Assembly: GCF_017084525.1 (NCBI RefSeq)
Contig: NZ_CP070950.1
Span: forward strand, 2,294,001 to 2,358,000
Direction of reading: 5' to 3'
Source of the DNA: Conexibacter sp. SYSU D00693
GTDB lineage: Bacteria; Actinomycetota; Thermoleophilia; Solirubrobacterales; Solirubrobacteraceae
Length of the DNA: 64,000 nucleotides
The first letter of the stretch is position 1; each line of letters opens with the position of its first letter. Shown piece by piece: positions 25,588 to 34,430 of the stretch. A program made the position numbers and the translations under genes. Below the pieces are notes generated by a model that searched no databases, was not told the DNA's origin, and saw only the letters and a list, made by a program, of their open reading frames with translations.

Positions 25588-25611
25588 TCGGGTCGCCGAG
25601 ACGGCTCGTGG

Positions 25612-26208
25612 ATGCCCCTCGTCGCCCGCCAGGACGGCTTCACCCTCGTCGAGACCATGGTCTCGATGGTCGTGGGCCTGGCCGTGCTCTTCGCGGTCCT
25701 CCTCCTCGTGGACCTGGCGCCGGGCCAGGCCGCAGCCGTGGACGGGCGGGTCACCGCGGTCGGCGACGTCGACCTCGTCGTCGACCGCGTGCAGGACGAC
25801 GTCCGCCAGACCTACGCGGTGCTGCCGTGGCCGGGGGCGGGCGGCACGGCGTCCAACCAGCTCCAGCTCAAGGTCGTCACGCGCAACGCGGACGGCTCGA
25901 TGTCGCCCCACACGATCGTGTGGGACTGCACGAAGCCGGGGGCCCGACCGGGCACGAAGGCGTGCACCCGCCAGGACGTCACGACGAGCGCGAAGGCCAC
26001 CCACCTCGGCTCGTTCCGGATGCCGGCCGGCGGCGCCTTCCTCGTCCTGCCGCCCGGTGCGGGCGCGGCAGCGCTGCCCAGCGTGCGTGTCCGGCTCGCC
26101 GAGCCCGTGACCGGCCGCACCGCGACCGTCGACCTCGCCTCGGGCGCCACGCCGCGCACCTGCCAGGCCGCCCAGCTCACCGCCGCCAAGGAGTGCCCGT
26201 GGCCGTAG
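25612..26208 (+). CDS. Type IV prepilin-like protein (minor pilin 1)
   Basis: A 198-aa prepilin. Short basic leader, cleavage/methylation motif QDG-FTLVETM with Glu at mature position 5, then a ~20-residue hydrophobic helix. The C-terminal ~150 residues are a secreted head with two Cys pairs (WDC...KAC and TC...EC). It is the first gene of a three-gene minor-pilin operon. No prepilin peptidase, ATPase or platform protein is in the window, so assembly must depend on genes elsewhere. Confidence 0.85.
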   Translation: MPLVARQDGFTLVETMVSMVVGLAVLFAVLLLVDLAPGQAAAVDGRVTAVGDVDLVVDRVQDDVRQTYAVLPWPGAGGTASNQLQLKVVTRNADGSMSPHTIVWDCTKPGARPGTKACTRQDVTTSAKATHLGSFRMPAGGAFLVLPPGAGAAALPSVRVRLAEPVTGRTATVDLASGATPRTCQAAQLTAAKECPWP

Positions 26209-27548
26209 TCCTGCGCCGCCTGCGCCGCGACCAGGCGGGCTTCACCCTCCTGGAGGTCCTCGCCGCGATGGTCGTCCTGGCCGTCGGCGTGCTGCCCGCG
26301 ATGGAGGTCTTCACCCGCGGACACCAGACCGCGTCGACCGCCCAGAACGTCCAGGTCGCCTCGAACGTCGCGACGGAGGCCATCGAGGAGCTCCGCGCGC
26401 TGCCCTACGCCAAGCTCGCCGCGGGCGCGATCCGCCAGGTGGCGACGCCCGGGGGCGTCGAGGGCCCAGGCCGCCTGGGCGCCGGGACCTACGCGATGCC
26501 CGCGACCGACCAGGAGCCGGCGCACGACGAGCCGCTGGTGCCCGCCTCGACCGACGCGTCCGCGCCGCCCTCCTACGAGCGCGTGACCGTCAAGACCGAC
26601 GAGGGGGCGCGCACGGTCGACGTCTGGCGGGTCGCCTCGTTCCGCACCGAGTCCTGCCCCGTGCTCGACCTCAGCGCGCTGCTGGCCCGGATCGGCCCGA
26701 TGCGCGACGCGATCGCCGCGCTCCTGTCCACCTCGGGCGGGGCGCTGGGCGAGCTCGTCGGAGCCGACGGGACCGGCGGGCTGCTGGGCAAGGTCGTCAC
26801 CGACACGCAGGGCGCGCAGGCCAAGCTCACCGGCCTGGTCATGAACCTCCTCGGCGCGCTGGTCGGCCAGAAGACGCAGGCCGCGCTCCAGGCGTCGCTG
26901 ACCGCCGTGCAGGGCGGCACCGCGCCGCTGCGCGCCTCGCTCGCGACGCTGCGCGCGTCGCTGGCGAGCTTCGCCGCGAAGCTCGCCGAGCTGCAGACGC
27001 GGCTGTCGGGCGACGGGGCCCTGGGCGGCAAGGTCCTCGACCTCTGCCAGCTGCCCGACGACGGCGCGCTGCCGGACCTGCGCGACCTCGCGACGGTCCA
27101 CGACGCGCTCGGGCCGCTCACCACCCAGCTCGAGGGGCTGCTGTCGGGGACCTCGAGCCTCAGCGCGAAGGTGACGTCGCTGTCGACCTCGCTGGGCAAC
27201 GTCGTCGGCGGCCTGCTCGGCGGGCTGCTGTCCACGATCTCGGGCCAGGCCGACGCGGTCAGCTCGGCCGCGCAGGCGCTCGGCCTCCCGGTCTCGCTCT
27301 CGCTCACGGCGGCGGGCGGCGACCAGGTGTCCGCCACGCCGCGCAGCGGCGCGCTGGACCTCGCGACGCTCGTCGACCGCCAGCTCGGCCGCACGGGCGA
27401 CCTGCTCTCGCTGCTGACGACGGGCAACGCGCGCAACACCGTGCGCGTGACGGTCGCGGTCCGCGTCGTCGGCTCGCGCGACACCGGCCCGCAGCGCCCG
27501 ATCTGGGTGTCCACGGTGATCACGAACCCGGGGGCCCACGTCCTGTGA
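26199..27548 (+). CDS. Type IV prepilin-like protein with long helical insert (minor pilin 2, PilV-like)
   Basis: A 449-aa prepilin. Motif RRDQAG-FTLLEVLAAMVVLAVGV gives the processed N-terminus. The head is unusually large: residues ~165-400 are a Leu/Ser/Ala-rich, Cys-poor heptad-like region (repeated LRASLA..LRASLASF, LSTSLGNVV), and the chain ends with a beta-rich segment. GTG at 26199 follows AAGGAG with 5-nt spacing and overlaps the previous stop by 10 nt. Typical PilV-like proteins are under 200 aa, so the insert is notable. Confidence 0.82.
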   Translation: MAVVLRRLRRDQAGFTLLEVLAAMVVLAVGVLPAMEVFTRGHQTASTAQNVQVASNVATEAIEELRALPYAKLAAGAIRQVATPGGVEGPGRLGAGTYAMPATDQEPAHDEPLVPASTDASAPPSYERVTVKTDEGARTVDVWRVASFRTESCPVLDLSALLARIGPMRDAIAALLSTSGGALGELVGADGTGGLLGKVVTDTQGAQAKLTGLVMNLLGALVGQKTQAALQASLTAVQGGTAPLRASLATLRASLASFAAKLAELQTRLSGDGALGGKVLDLCQLPDDGALPDLRDLATVHDALGPLTTQLEGLLSGTSSLSAKVTSLSTSLGNVVGGLLGGLLSTISGQADAVSSAAQALGLPVSLSLTAAGGDQVSATPRSGALDLATLVDRQLGRTGDLLSLLTTGNARNTVRVTVAVRVVGSRDTGPQRPIWVSTVITNPGAHVL

Positions 27549-28267
27549 GCGCGCGCCGGCTGCGGGCCCAGGACGGGTTCGCGATGAGCTCGACGATCTG
27601 GGTCATGGCGATCGTCCTGCTGCTCTCGGGCTTCGCCGTGGCCAGCGCCCTCGGCGGCCTGACGAGCGCCGGGCGGGCCAAGGAGGTCGACCGCGCGCAG
27701 GCGGCGGCCGACGCGGGCGCCGACATCGCCGGCTACCGGATGAGCAAGACGCTGCTCGCGCCCGGCGCCGACGGGCTGCTGGGCTACGTCGGGGGCACCC
27801 TGCGCACCGTGGGCTGCGTGGGCGCGAACCTCGACTACGGCTCCACCTCGAGCATCCCCGCACAGCCGTCCGGCGCGGGGGCCCCGGCGGCGGGCGCGCT
27901 GGCCGCGCTGCCGACGGTGGGCAAGGCGGTCGCCGGTCTCATCCCCGACGGCAAGAGCTTCTGCCGGACCACGACCGACGAGCAGCTCGGCGACGGCGCG
28001 TCGTTCCGCTACGCGATCTCGACGGCGGTGCAGCTGCCCGCGAGCGTCACGTCCCTGCTGACGACGCCGGTCGGCTCGCTCGTCGTGCGGCAGGTCGCCG
28101 CGATCGGGCGGGCCGGTGGCGCGCAGCGGCGGGTCATCGTCTCCTACTGGCTCTCCCTGGACGAGCCGACCGCGCCGTTCGTGCGCCGGCGCTACGTCCG
28201 CTGCCCCGCGCAGCCGTCGAACCCGAGCGACCCGTTCTCGGGCTGTCCCGCCAACCCCGGCTACTAG
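27545..28267 (+). CDS. PilX-like pilus accessory protein (minor pilin 3)
   Basis: A 240-aa protein with a prepilin-like start (AQDG-FAMSSTIWVMAIVLLLSG) and one hydrophobic helix. The Glu-5 of canonical pilins is absent, as is common in PilX-type proteins. The mature part contains several Cys (GCVG, SFCR, VRCP, SGCP). It overlaps the preceding gene by GTGA and its stop codon overlaps the convergent LysE gene in a shared CTAG. Confidence 0.75.
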   Translation: MSARRLRAQDGFAMSSTIWVMAIVLLLSGFAVASALGGLTSAGRAKEVDRAQAAADAGADIAGYRMSKTLLAPGADGLLGYVGGTLRTVGCVGANLDYGSTSSIPAQPSGAGAPAAGALAALPTVGKAVAGLIPDGKSFCRTTTDEQLGDGASFRYAISTAVQLPASVTSLLTTPVGSLVVRQVAAIGRAGGAQRRVIVSYWLSLDEPTAPFVRRRYVRCPAQPSNPSDPFSGCPANPGY

Positions 28268-28884
28268 CCCAGCGCGGTCCGCACCGCGAGCGCCAGGACG
28301 AGGATCGCGCCCAGCCCTGCGGTGAGCGGCCGGGTCTGCGCCGGCAGGCGGTGGTGCAGGACGCCGCCGGCGGCGACGAGCAGCAGCTGCCAGCTCGCCG
28401 AGGCGAGGAAGACCGCGGCGACGAAGACGGCCTTGGCGTCGGCGCCGGCGGTGCTGACGGCGGGCAGGCCGGCGATGAGCGCGGCGAACGTGGCGGCGGT
28501 CGTCGGGTTGACCGCGGTGAGCCCGAGGAAGCGGGCGAAGGTCGTGGCCGGGCGCGGCGCGAGCCCGTCGTGGCGCTCGGGCGCGGGCCGCGTCGCCAGG
28601 ACGAGGAGCACGAGCGCCATGGCGGCCAGGACGCCGGCGCTGACCCACCGCGCCTCGTCGCGGACCGGGTCCAGCGCGTCGTTCACCGCCAGACCGGCGG
28701 CGGCCGCTACCGTGGCGTACGCGAGGTCGGCCGTCGCCACGCCGAGCGCGGCAGGAGCCGCGGCACGGACGCCGTGGCGGGCGGCGAGGTCGACCAGCAG
28801 GACGCCCATCGCGCCGAGCGGCACGGCGACGGCCCAGCCCGCCAGGAGCCCGCTGCCCAGCGCGTGCAGGACGTCCGAGGACAT
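28264..28884 (-). CDS. LysE family exporter
   Basis: A 206-aa membrane protein with about six TM helices, typical of the LysE/RhtB amino-acid exporter family. Visible signatures are AVPLGAMGVLLVDLAARHG near the N-terminus and GLTAVNPTTAATFAALI in the second half. It likely exports an amino acid or related metabolite. ATG at 28884 gives the normal family length. Confidence 0.85.
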   Translation of the reverse strand: MSSDVLHALGSGLLAGWAVAVPLGAMGVLLVDLAARHGVRAAAPAALGVATADLAYATVAAAAGLAVNDALDPVRDEARWVSAGVLAAMALVLLVLATRPAPERHDGLAPRPATTFARFLGLTAVNPTTAATFAALIAGLPAVSTAGADAKAVFVAAVFLASASWQLLLVAAGGVLHHRLPAQTRPLTAGLGAILVLALAVRTALG

Positions 28885-29029
28885 GCGGTCGGGCAGCTTG
28901 AGGCGCGGCCGGGCGGCGCGCAAGCGCCGGCATCCGTGCGACCCTGGGCGCGGGGGGCTCCACCTCCGGCGCCTGGATGACGATGAGGAGGGTGGAGCGC
29001 ATGATCGACATGGGGAAGGACAGGACGCG

Positions 29030-29848
29030 ATGCGCCCGCTGATCGGCGTGACCACCTCGGAGCTGCGCGAGACGGCCGAGGCCGACCAGGGCGCCTACTT
29101 CGACCCGGGCAAGCGCGAGATGGCGCTCGGCATGACCTACATGCGCGCGATCGAGCGCGCCGGCGGCCTGCCCGTCGTCCTGCCGCCGATGGCGCTCGAC
29201 GCGGTCGGACCGCTGCTCGACCAGCTCGACGGCCTGTGCCTGTCCGGCGGGCCCGACCTCCATCCCGCCGCCTACGGCGCCAAGCCCCACCCGCGACTGG
29301 GCGAGACCGAGCCGTCGCTGGACCGCTTCGAGTACGCGCTCGCGCGCGAGGCCGACACGCGCGGCGTGCCGGTGCTCGGCGTCTGTCGCGGCGCCCAGGC
29401 GATGAACGTCGCGCGGGGCGGCACGCTGCACCAGCACCTCGACGGCCACCGCCAGGCCGAGCCGGGGGTGCAGCCCACGCACGAGGTCGAGGTCCGCGAG
29501 GGCTCGCTGCTGGCGCGGACGCTCGGGGCGACCGAGGCGCGCGTCAACTCCTTCCACCACCAGGCCGTCGCCGTCCTCGGCAAGGGCCTGCAGGTCACGG
29601 CCTATGCGCCCGACGGGGTCATCGAGGCGTTCGAGGCGCCTGGTCGCAAGCTGTACCTCGGCGTGCAGTGGCACGCCGAGACGCTGGTCGACGACCCCGC
29701 GCAGCTCGCGCTGTTCGAGCTGCTCGTGGCGCGCGCGGCGGGCCGGCTGATGCCGGCGGGCACCGCCCCGGTGATGGCCCCGCCGCGCTGGCGTCCCGCC
29801 CCGCGCGTGCCGGCGCGGCGCAGCACGCCGGCCTCGCGGCGCCGCTAG
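29030..29848 (+). CDS. Class I glutamine amidotransferase, PuuD-like (gamma-glutamyl-GABA hydrolase family)
   Basis: A 272-aa peptidase C26 family protein. Catalytic Cys in VLGVCRGAQAMNV, and His/Glu in VQWHAE; also GLCLSGGPDLHPAAYG and VNSFHHQAV, characteristic of PuuD. It would hydrolyse gamma-glutamyl-GABA or a related gamma-glutamyl amide, as in polyamine breakdown. The last ~35 residues are a Pro/Arg-rich tail not usual in the family. ATG at 29030 is preceded by a purine-rich GGGGAAGG. Confidence 0.9.
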   Translation: MRPLIGVTTSELRETAEADQGAYFDPGKREMALGMTYMRAIERAGGLPVVLPPMALDAVGPLLDQLDGLCLSGGPDLHPAAYGAKPHPRLGETEPSLDRFEYALAREADTRGVPVLGVCRGAQAMNVARGGTLHQHLDGHRQAEPGVQPTHEVEVREGSLLARTLGATEARVNSFHHQAVAVLGKGLQVTAYAPDGVIEAFEAPGRKLYLGVQWHAETLVDDPAQLALFELLVARAAGRLMPAGTAPVMAPPRWRPAPRVPARRSTPASRRR

Positions 29849-30264
29849 GCGTCGCGGCGGAGGCTCAGCGCCTCCTGACGGGACCGCGCCAGGGCGAGGA
29901 CGACGCGCAGCCCCGCCTCGGGACCGTGCCAGTGGCGGCGCACCGCCGCCGTGCCCGCGGACCGCACGACGCCGCGCAGGGCCACCGCGAGCAGGATGGC
30001 GTCGTCGAGCTGGCCGGCGACCGGGATGACGTCGGGCACGAGGTCCAGCGGCGACGCGAGGTAGAGCGCCAGCGCGACGAGCGACCACCGGCGCACGCGC
30101 GGCACGGCGGGGTCGCGGGCCAGGCCGGCCACGAGCCGCGCGCAGTCGGGCACGAAGCCCGCGAGCGCCCGCGCCGCCTCGGCGCGGCCGGCGACGACGA
30201 GCCCGGCGACGAAGAGCACGTAGACCCCGAGGACGGCGAGGACTACGACGAGCCAGCCAGCCAT
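29845..30264 (-). CDS. DUF1232 (YkvA-like) membrane protein
   Basis: A 139-aa protein with an N-terminal TM helix (~4-26) and the DUF1232 core YLASPLDLVPDVIPVAGQLDD. Function of the family is unknown. Its start overlaps the end of the BtrH-like gene by 22 nt, so the two are co-transcribed. Its stop overlaps the PuuD-like gene in a CTAG. Confidence 0.88.
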   Translation of the reverse strand: MAGWLVVVLAVLGVYVLFVAGLVVAGRAEAARALAGFVPDCARLVAGLARDPAVPRVRRWSLVALALYLASPLDLVPDVIPVAGQLDDAILLAVALRGVVRSAGTAAVRRHWHGPEAGLRVVLALARSRQEALSLRRDA

Positions 30265-31271
30265 CGCTCCATCGCCGCGACGCCCTCGGCCTCGCGGCGG
30301 GCGACCTCGTCGACGAGCGGCAGCCCGGCGCCGTGGTCGTGCTCGCGGGCGCACCCCGCCAGACCCACCCACGCCTCCGCCAGCGCGTCGTAGCCCTCCG
30401 CCGCCCGGTCCAGCGCCGCGTCGCCGAGCAGCGCCGCCGCGTCGTGGAGGAACTCCGCGTGCAGCGAGCGGAACATCGCGCCGCCCGTGCCGGCCTTCAC
30501 GACGAACACCCGCAGGCCCGACAGCGCCTGGTCGAGGAGCTCGTCGTCCCAGCCCGCCCACGTCGGGTAGGAGGCCGCGAACGTCGCGACCCCCGGGAGC
30601 CCGGCGCCGTGCTCGGCGCCGGGCAGGAAGCTCACCGCCTCGCGCATGTTCGCCACCGCCCGGCGCAGGCCCGCGGTCACGGCCTCGCGTGGCGCGGGCA
30701 GCGCCACCGGCCACCGGTAGCGGAAGACCCGGTGGCGGTTCGGGCCCGGGAACGCGTCCGACGCGCGGGCGCGCGCGAGGGAGGCCAGCGAGCAGCGCTG
30801 GAGCTCGTCCCGGTCGTTGTCGGCGACGAACGCGACGCCCGCGGCCTCGTCGTAGCCGACGACCACGACGTCGTGGCGCGTGTTGTGCATCCGCACGCGC
30901 AGGTACTCCAGGTGGCCGATGTCGGCCCAGACCATCGCCGGCCGCCCCGCGTCGAGCTCGTCGCGCAGGTCGGCCCACCCGCGGGCCGGGTCGTCGGTCT
31001 CGAGCAGGTCGAGCCCCGCACCGAGGTTCGTGGCGAGGTCTTCCTCGAGCCTGCCCGTGCGCCCCACGAGGTAGACGGGCGGCCGCGCGTCGGGGAGCTC
31101 GGCGAAGAGGAACCCGAGCCCGCCGGCGAGGCCGAAGACCGCGCCCTCCGACAGCGGCCCGGCGCCGAGGTCGAGGACCTCGTGCTCGAGCAGCGCGCGC
31201 AGCGCACCCGAGCCGCAGTGGCCGCCGAGGCGGTGCGGGAAGCGCTCGAGCAGGTCGGCGGAGGCGCCCAT
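30243..31271 (-). CDS. BtrH N-terminal domain / DUF4872 protein
   Basis: A 342-aa protein of the BtrH_N plus DUF4872 type. The N-terminal Cys in GGHCGSGALRALL (~19) is the expected nucleophile, with HNTRHDVVVVGYD and VADND supplying the His/Asp of a papain-like arrangement. BtrH itself transfers an acyl group from a carrier protein to an aminoglycoside. Stand-alone relatives are common in actinobacteria with no known substrate. No carrier protein gene is adjacent. Confidence 0.8.
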   Translation of the reverse strand: MGASADLLERFPHRLGGHCGSGALRALLEHEVLDLGAGPLSEGAVFGLAGGLGFLFAELPDARPPVYLVGRTGRLEEDLATNLGAGLDLLETDDPARGWADLRDELDAGRPAMVWADIGHLEYLRVRMHNTRHDVVVVGYDEAAGVAFVADNDRDELQRCSLASLARARASDAFPGPNRHRVFRYRWPVALPAPREAVTAGLRRAVANMREAVSFLPGAEHGAGLPGVATFAASYPTWAGWDDELLDQALSGLRVFVVKAGTGGAMFRSLHAEFLHDAAALLGDAALDRAAEGYDALAEAWVGLAGCAREHDHGAGLPLVDEVARREAEGVAAMERWLAGSS

Positions 31272-31297
31272 CGGCCGCGCACGCTAGCCCTCGTGCC

Positions 31298-31315
31298 CTG
31301 CAAGAGGCCTTGCAG
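31298..31315. promoter_or_regulatory. Inverted repeat CTGCAAG-4-CTTGCAG in a divergent promoter region
   Basis: Seven-bp perfect arms in the 77-bp gap between the divergent BtrH-like and NlpC/P60 genes. With so little space it probably lies at or near both promoters; operator function is inference. Confidence 0.4.
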
Positions 31316-31348
31316 GTCGTTCGGCCCCGGAGCACTAGCTTGCCCGCG

Positions 31349-32482
31349 GTGGTCCGCAGGTCGCTCCCGGCGCTCCTGGTCGCCGTGCTGGTCGCGAGCG
31401 TCCTCGTCGTGGACCCGTCGTCCACCCCGCCGGCCAACGCGCAGGTCGCCGCCGAGCGCGCTGCCGCCCAGCGGCTGCGCGCCGCGATCGCCGCGGAGAG
31501 CGAGCGGATCGCCACCACCCGCGCCGGCCTCGCGCAGGCCGAGCGCCGGCTCGCCGTCCTCGACGCCCGCGTGGCGCGCCGCGAGGGCCAGCTGCGCGCC
31601 AACGAGGACCGCCTCGTGCGCGCTCGCGCGCGCCTCTTCCGCCTCCAGCGCCGCGCCGCGGCCGCCAAGGACGCCCTGGCCGAGAACCTCCGCGCGCAGT
31701 ACACGACGCCCAAGCCCAACGTGGTGACCGTCGTCCTCGACGCCCACGGCTTCGGCGACCTCCTGGAGCGCATCGAGTTCTACAAGCGCGTCTCCGAGCA
31801 CAACGGCCGCGTCTTCGAGAACGCGCGCGACTCGCGCGACGCGGTCGCCGAGCAGACCCGCCAGCTGCAGGCCCTGCGCAAGCGCCTGACCGTCCTCGCC
31901 GCCGACGCCAACCGCGACCGCGACCGGGCCGACGTCGTGCGCAACGCCCTGCTGCAGCGCCAGGCCTCCCAGCTGCGCCGCCGCGACCAGCGCGCCGCCC
32001 GCCTGCGCGCGGTCCGCTCGCGCATCCGCAGCCTCGAGCGCCGCGCCGCGCTGGCCGCCCGCCGTGCCGCGGCGCCCATGGCCGCCGCCGGCGGACCGGG
32101 ATCGGGCGCGCCGCGGGTCAAGGACCCCGGCAGCGCCGTCGCGCGCGTCGTCGCCGCCGCCACCGAGATCGCCTCGACGCCGTACGTGTGGGGCGGCGGC
32201 CACGGCGGCGTGTCCGGGGGCTACGACTGCTCGGGCTCGATCTCCTACGCCCTCGCGGCCGGGGGCCTGCTCTCCGCGCCGCTGGACTCGACGGGGTTCA
32301 TGAGCTGGGGCGAGCCGGGTCCCGGCAAGCGCATCACGGTGTACGCGAACGCCGGCCACGCGTTCATGGTCGTCGACGGCCGGCGCTACGACACGAGCGC
32401 CCTCTCGGCCGGCGGGACCCGCTGGAGCTCGTCGATGCGCAGCACCGCGGGCTTCGTGGCCCGCCACCCGCCCGGCCTCTAG
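31349..32482 (+). CDS. Secreted coiled-coil NlpC/P60 peptidoglycan hydrolase
   Basis: A 377-aa protein: signal segment (~5-22), Arg/Ala-rich coiled coil (~30-235), short linker, then NlpC/P60 domain with catalytic Cys in GGYDCSGSISYAL, His in NAGHAFMVVDG, and the PYVWGGGHGG start. It should cut peptide stems of peptidoglycan. The coiled coil has a block (YTTPKPNVVTVVLDAHGFGD) nearly matching one in the lysozyme-like gene at 19333. GTG at 31349 is the start that leaves a normal signal peptide. Confidence 0.88.
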   Translation: MVRRSLPALLVAVLVASVLVVDPSSTPPANAQVAAERAAAQRLRAAIAAESERIATTRAGLAQAERRLAVLDARVARREGQLRANEDRLVRARARLFRLQRRAAAAKDALAENLRAQYTTPKPNVVTVVLDAHGFGDLLERIEFYKRVSEHNGRVFENARDSRDAVAEQTRQLQALRKRLTVLAADANRDRDRADVVRNALLQRQASQLRRRDQRAARLRAVRSRIRSLERRAALAARRAAAPMAAAGGPGSGAPRVKDPGSAVARVVAAATEIASTPYVWGGGHGGVSGGYDCSGSISYALAAGGLLSAPLDSTGFMSWGEPGPGKRITVYANAGHAFMVVDGRRYDTSALSAGGTRWSSSMRSTAGFVARHPPGL

Positions 32483-32491
32483 CATCGGCGC

Positions 32492-33343
32492 GTGCGCGAG
32501 GACCTCACCCCCGAGCTCCTCGTCCGGATGGGGCTGGTCGACGACCCGGGATCGCCCGAGGTCACGCTCGTCCTCGAGGCCTTCGCCCAGGCCCAGGCGG
32601 CCGGGATCGACCCCGACGTGGCCGGCGCGCTGCTGCAGGCCTACGGCCGGGCGGTGGGGCGCATCGCCAACGCCGAGGCCGACCTCGCCGTCCATCGCCT
32701 CGAGCGCCTGCCGCCCGAGGAGCGCGAGGCACAGACCGAGCTGCTGCTCGACGAGCTGCTGCCCCTCGCGACGACGGTGTTCGACGCCTTCCACCGCTTC
32801 CAGGTCCGCCGGCTCGTCCAGCGGCGGCTGCGGCTGCCGGCCGACGTGGTCGAGGGGCCCGACCACGATGCCACCCCCGCCTCGGTGGCCTTCGTCGACC
32901 TCTGCGACTCGACGGGCTTCATGCGCGACGCGAGCGTCGGGCAGATCCGCGCCCTGGCCGACGAGGTCTACCTCGCCGGCCAGGAGGTCGCGGTCCGCCA
33001 CGACGTGCTCGCCGCGAAGTTCCTGGGCGACGGCGTCCTGCTCGTGAGCCGCGAGCGCGAGGCGCTCGTCGACGCGACCCGCGCCGCGGTGGCCGAGCTG
33101 GGCCGGCGCACGCCGATGTCGGCCTCGGCGGGCATGGCCCACGGCCCGGTCCTGCGACGCGCGGGCGACTACTACGGGATGCCCGTGAACCTCGCCGCGC
33201 GGCTCGCGGAGCTCGCGCCGCCGGAGACGGTCTACGCCGACGCGGGCGCGGTCCTCCCCGGCGCGCCGGTCACCATGTGGGCGACCGTCGCGCCGCGCGG
33301 CGTGCGGGAGGACCTGCGCGTCGCGGTGCTGCGCCCGAGCTAG
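32492..33343 (+). CDS. Class III adenylate/guanylate cyclase domain protein
   Basis: A 283-aa soluble protein. Residues ~1-120 are a helical domain resembling the regulatory N-terminus of Rv1264-type cyclases. The C-terminal cyclase domain has metal-binding Asp in FVDLCDSTGF, KFLGDGVLLV (second Asp), and YYGMPVNLAARL. It would make cAMP if catalytic residues suffice. It follows the NlpC/P60 gene by 9 nt and may be co-transcribed. Confidence 0.85.
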   Translation: MREDLTPELLVRMGLVDDPGSPEVTLVLEAFAQAQAAGIDPDVAGALLQAYGRAVGRIANAEADLAVHRLERLPPEEREAQTELLLDELLPLATTVFDAFHRFQVRRLVQRRLRLPADVVEGPDHDATPASVAFVDLCDSTGFMRDASVGQIRALADEVYLAGQEVAVRHDVLAAKFLGDGVLLVSREREALVDATRAAVAELGRRTPMSASAGMAHGPVLRRAGDYYGMPVNLAARLAELAPPETVYADAGAVLPGAPVTMWATVAPRGVREDLRVAVLRPS

Positions 33344-34356
33344 CGCTCGCTGTCCAGCGAGCCCATCTGCGGCTCCGGGTAGCGCGAGCCGGCGGCGGCG
33401 TCGGCCGGGATCGCCTGCTCGATGCGGGCGAGCTCGTCGTCGCTCAGCTGCACCTGCAGCGCCCCGAGCGCCTCGTGGAGGCGGTCGCGGCGGCGGGCAC
33501 CGACGAGCGGGACGACGTCCTCGCCGCGCGACAGGACCCACGCGATCGCGAGCTGCGCCGCGGTCGCGTCGTGCTCGTCGGCGAGCTCGCGCAGGGTCGC
33601 GGCGAGCTGGAGGTTGCGGTCGAGGTTCTCCCCCTGGAAGCGCGGGCTGTGGGCGCGGAAGTCCGTCGCCCCGAGCTCCCGGCCGGCGTCCCAGTGGCCG
33701 CTGAGCAGGCCCCGCGAGAGGACGCCGTAGGCCGTCACGCCGATGCCCAGCTCGCGGCAGGTCGGCAGCACCTCGGCCTCCAGCCCGCGGGAGATCAGGG
33801 AGTACTCGATCTGCAGGTCGGTGATCGGGTGGACGGCCGCGGCGCGGCGGATGGTGTCGGCGCCGACCTCGGAGAGGCCGATGTGGCGCACGTAGCCGGC
33901 CTCGACGAGCTCGGCGATGGCGCCGACCGTCTCCTCGATCGGCACGTTCGGGTCCAGGCGGGCCGGGCGGTAGACGTCGATGTGGTCGGTGCCGAGGCGG
34001 TTGAGGGTGTAGGCCAGCGCGGTCTTGACCGCCTGCGGCCGGGCGTCGTAGCCCAGCCACTGGCCCGCCGGATCGCGCTGGGCGCCGAACTTCACGCTGA
34101 TCGCGACGTCGTCGCGCGAGCGCTCGCGCAGCGCGCGGGCGATGAGCAGCTCGTTGCGGCCCATGCCGTAGAAGTCGCCGGTGTCGAGGAGCGTGATGCC
34201 CGCGTCGATGGCGGCGTGGATGGTGGCGACGGCCTCGCCCTCGTCGGCGGGGCCGTAGAGGTCCGACATCCCCATGCAGCCGAGGCCGAGCGCGGCGGTC
34301 TCGAGGCCGTCGGTGCCGAGGGTGCGGTGGGCGATGTCCTGGGTGCTGTGGGGCAT
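33340..34356 (-). CDS. Aldo/keto reductase (AKR13/YakC-like)
   Basis: A 338-aa NADPH-dependent aldo/keto reductase with a TIM-barrel fold. Catalytic residues in LLDTGDFYGMG (Asp, Tyr), VKFGAQRD (Lys) and the DVYRPARLD segment; NADP region near VVPLVGARRRDRL. The substrate is unknown. It is divergent from the LysR gene, a common regulator/target arrangement, with an inverted repeat between them. Confidence 0.92.
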   Translation of the reverse strand: MPHSTQDIAHRTLGTDGLETAALGLGCMGMSDLYGPADEGEAVATIHAAIDAGITLLDTGDFYGMGRNELLIARALRERSRDDVAISVKFGAQRDPAGQWLGYDARPQAVKTALAYTLNRLGTDHIDVYRPARLDPNVPIEETVGAIAELVEAGYVRHIGLSEVGADTIRRAAAVHPITDLQIEYSLISRGLEAEVLPTCRELGIGVTAYGVLSRGLLSGHWDAGRELGATDFRAHSPRFQGENLDRNLQLAATLRELADEHDATAAQLAIAWVLSRGEDVVPLVGARRRDRLHEALGALQVQLSDDELARIEQAIPADAAAGSRYPEPQMGSLDSER

Positions 34357-34393
34357 GGCTGCGATGATGTGGCCGGTGGCGCGCGGAGGGAAA

Positions 34394-34423
34394 CGCCGGT
34401 CGGGCGTGACGTCACAACCGGCG
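34394..34423. promoter_or_regulatory. Candidate LysR operator between AKR and LysR genes
   Basis: A 10-bp perfect palindrome GTGACGTCAC (34406-34415) lies inside a wider repeat CGCCGGT (34394-34400) / ACCGGCG (34417-34423). The spacing to both genes suits binding by the adjacent LysR protein. Confidence 0.5.
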
Positions 34424-34430
34424 GGCGTCG

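Noticed and set aside
30677-34060. Minus-strand open frame of 1127 codons
   Set aside because: It crosses four clear genes (BtrH-like, NlpC/P60, cyclase, AKR) in the wrong frame and has no recognisable domain of its own beyond fragments of shadows.
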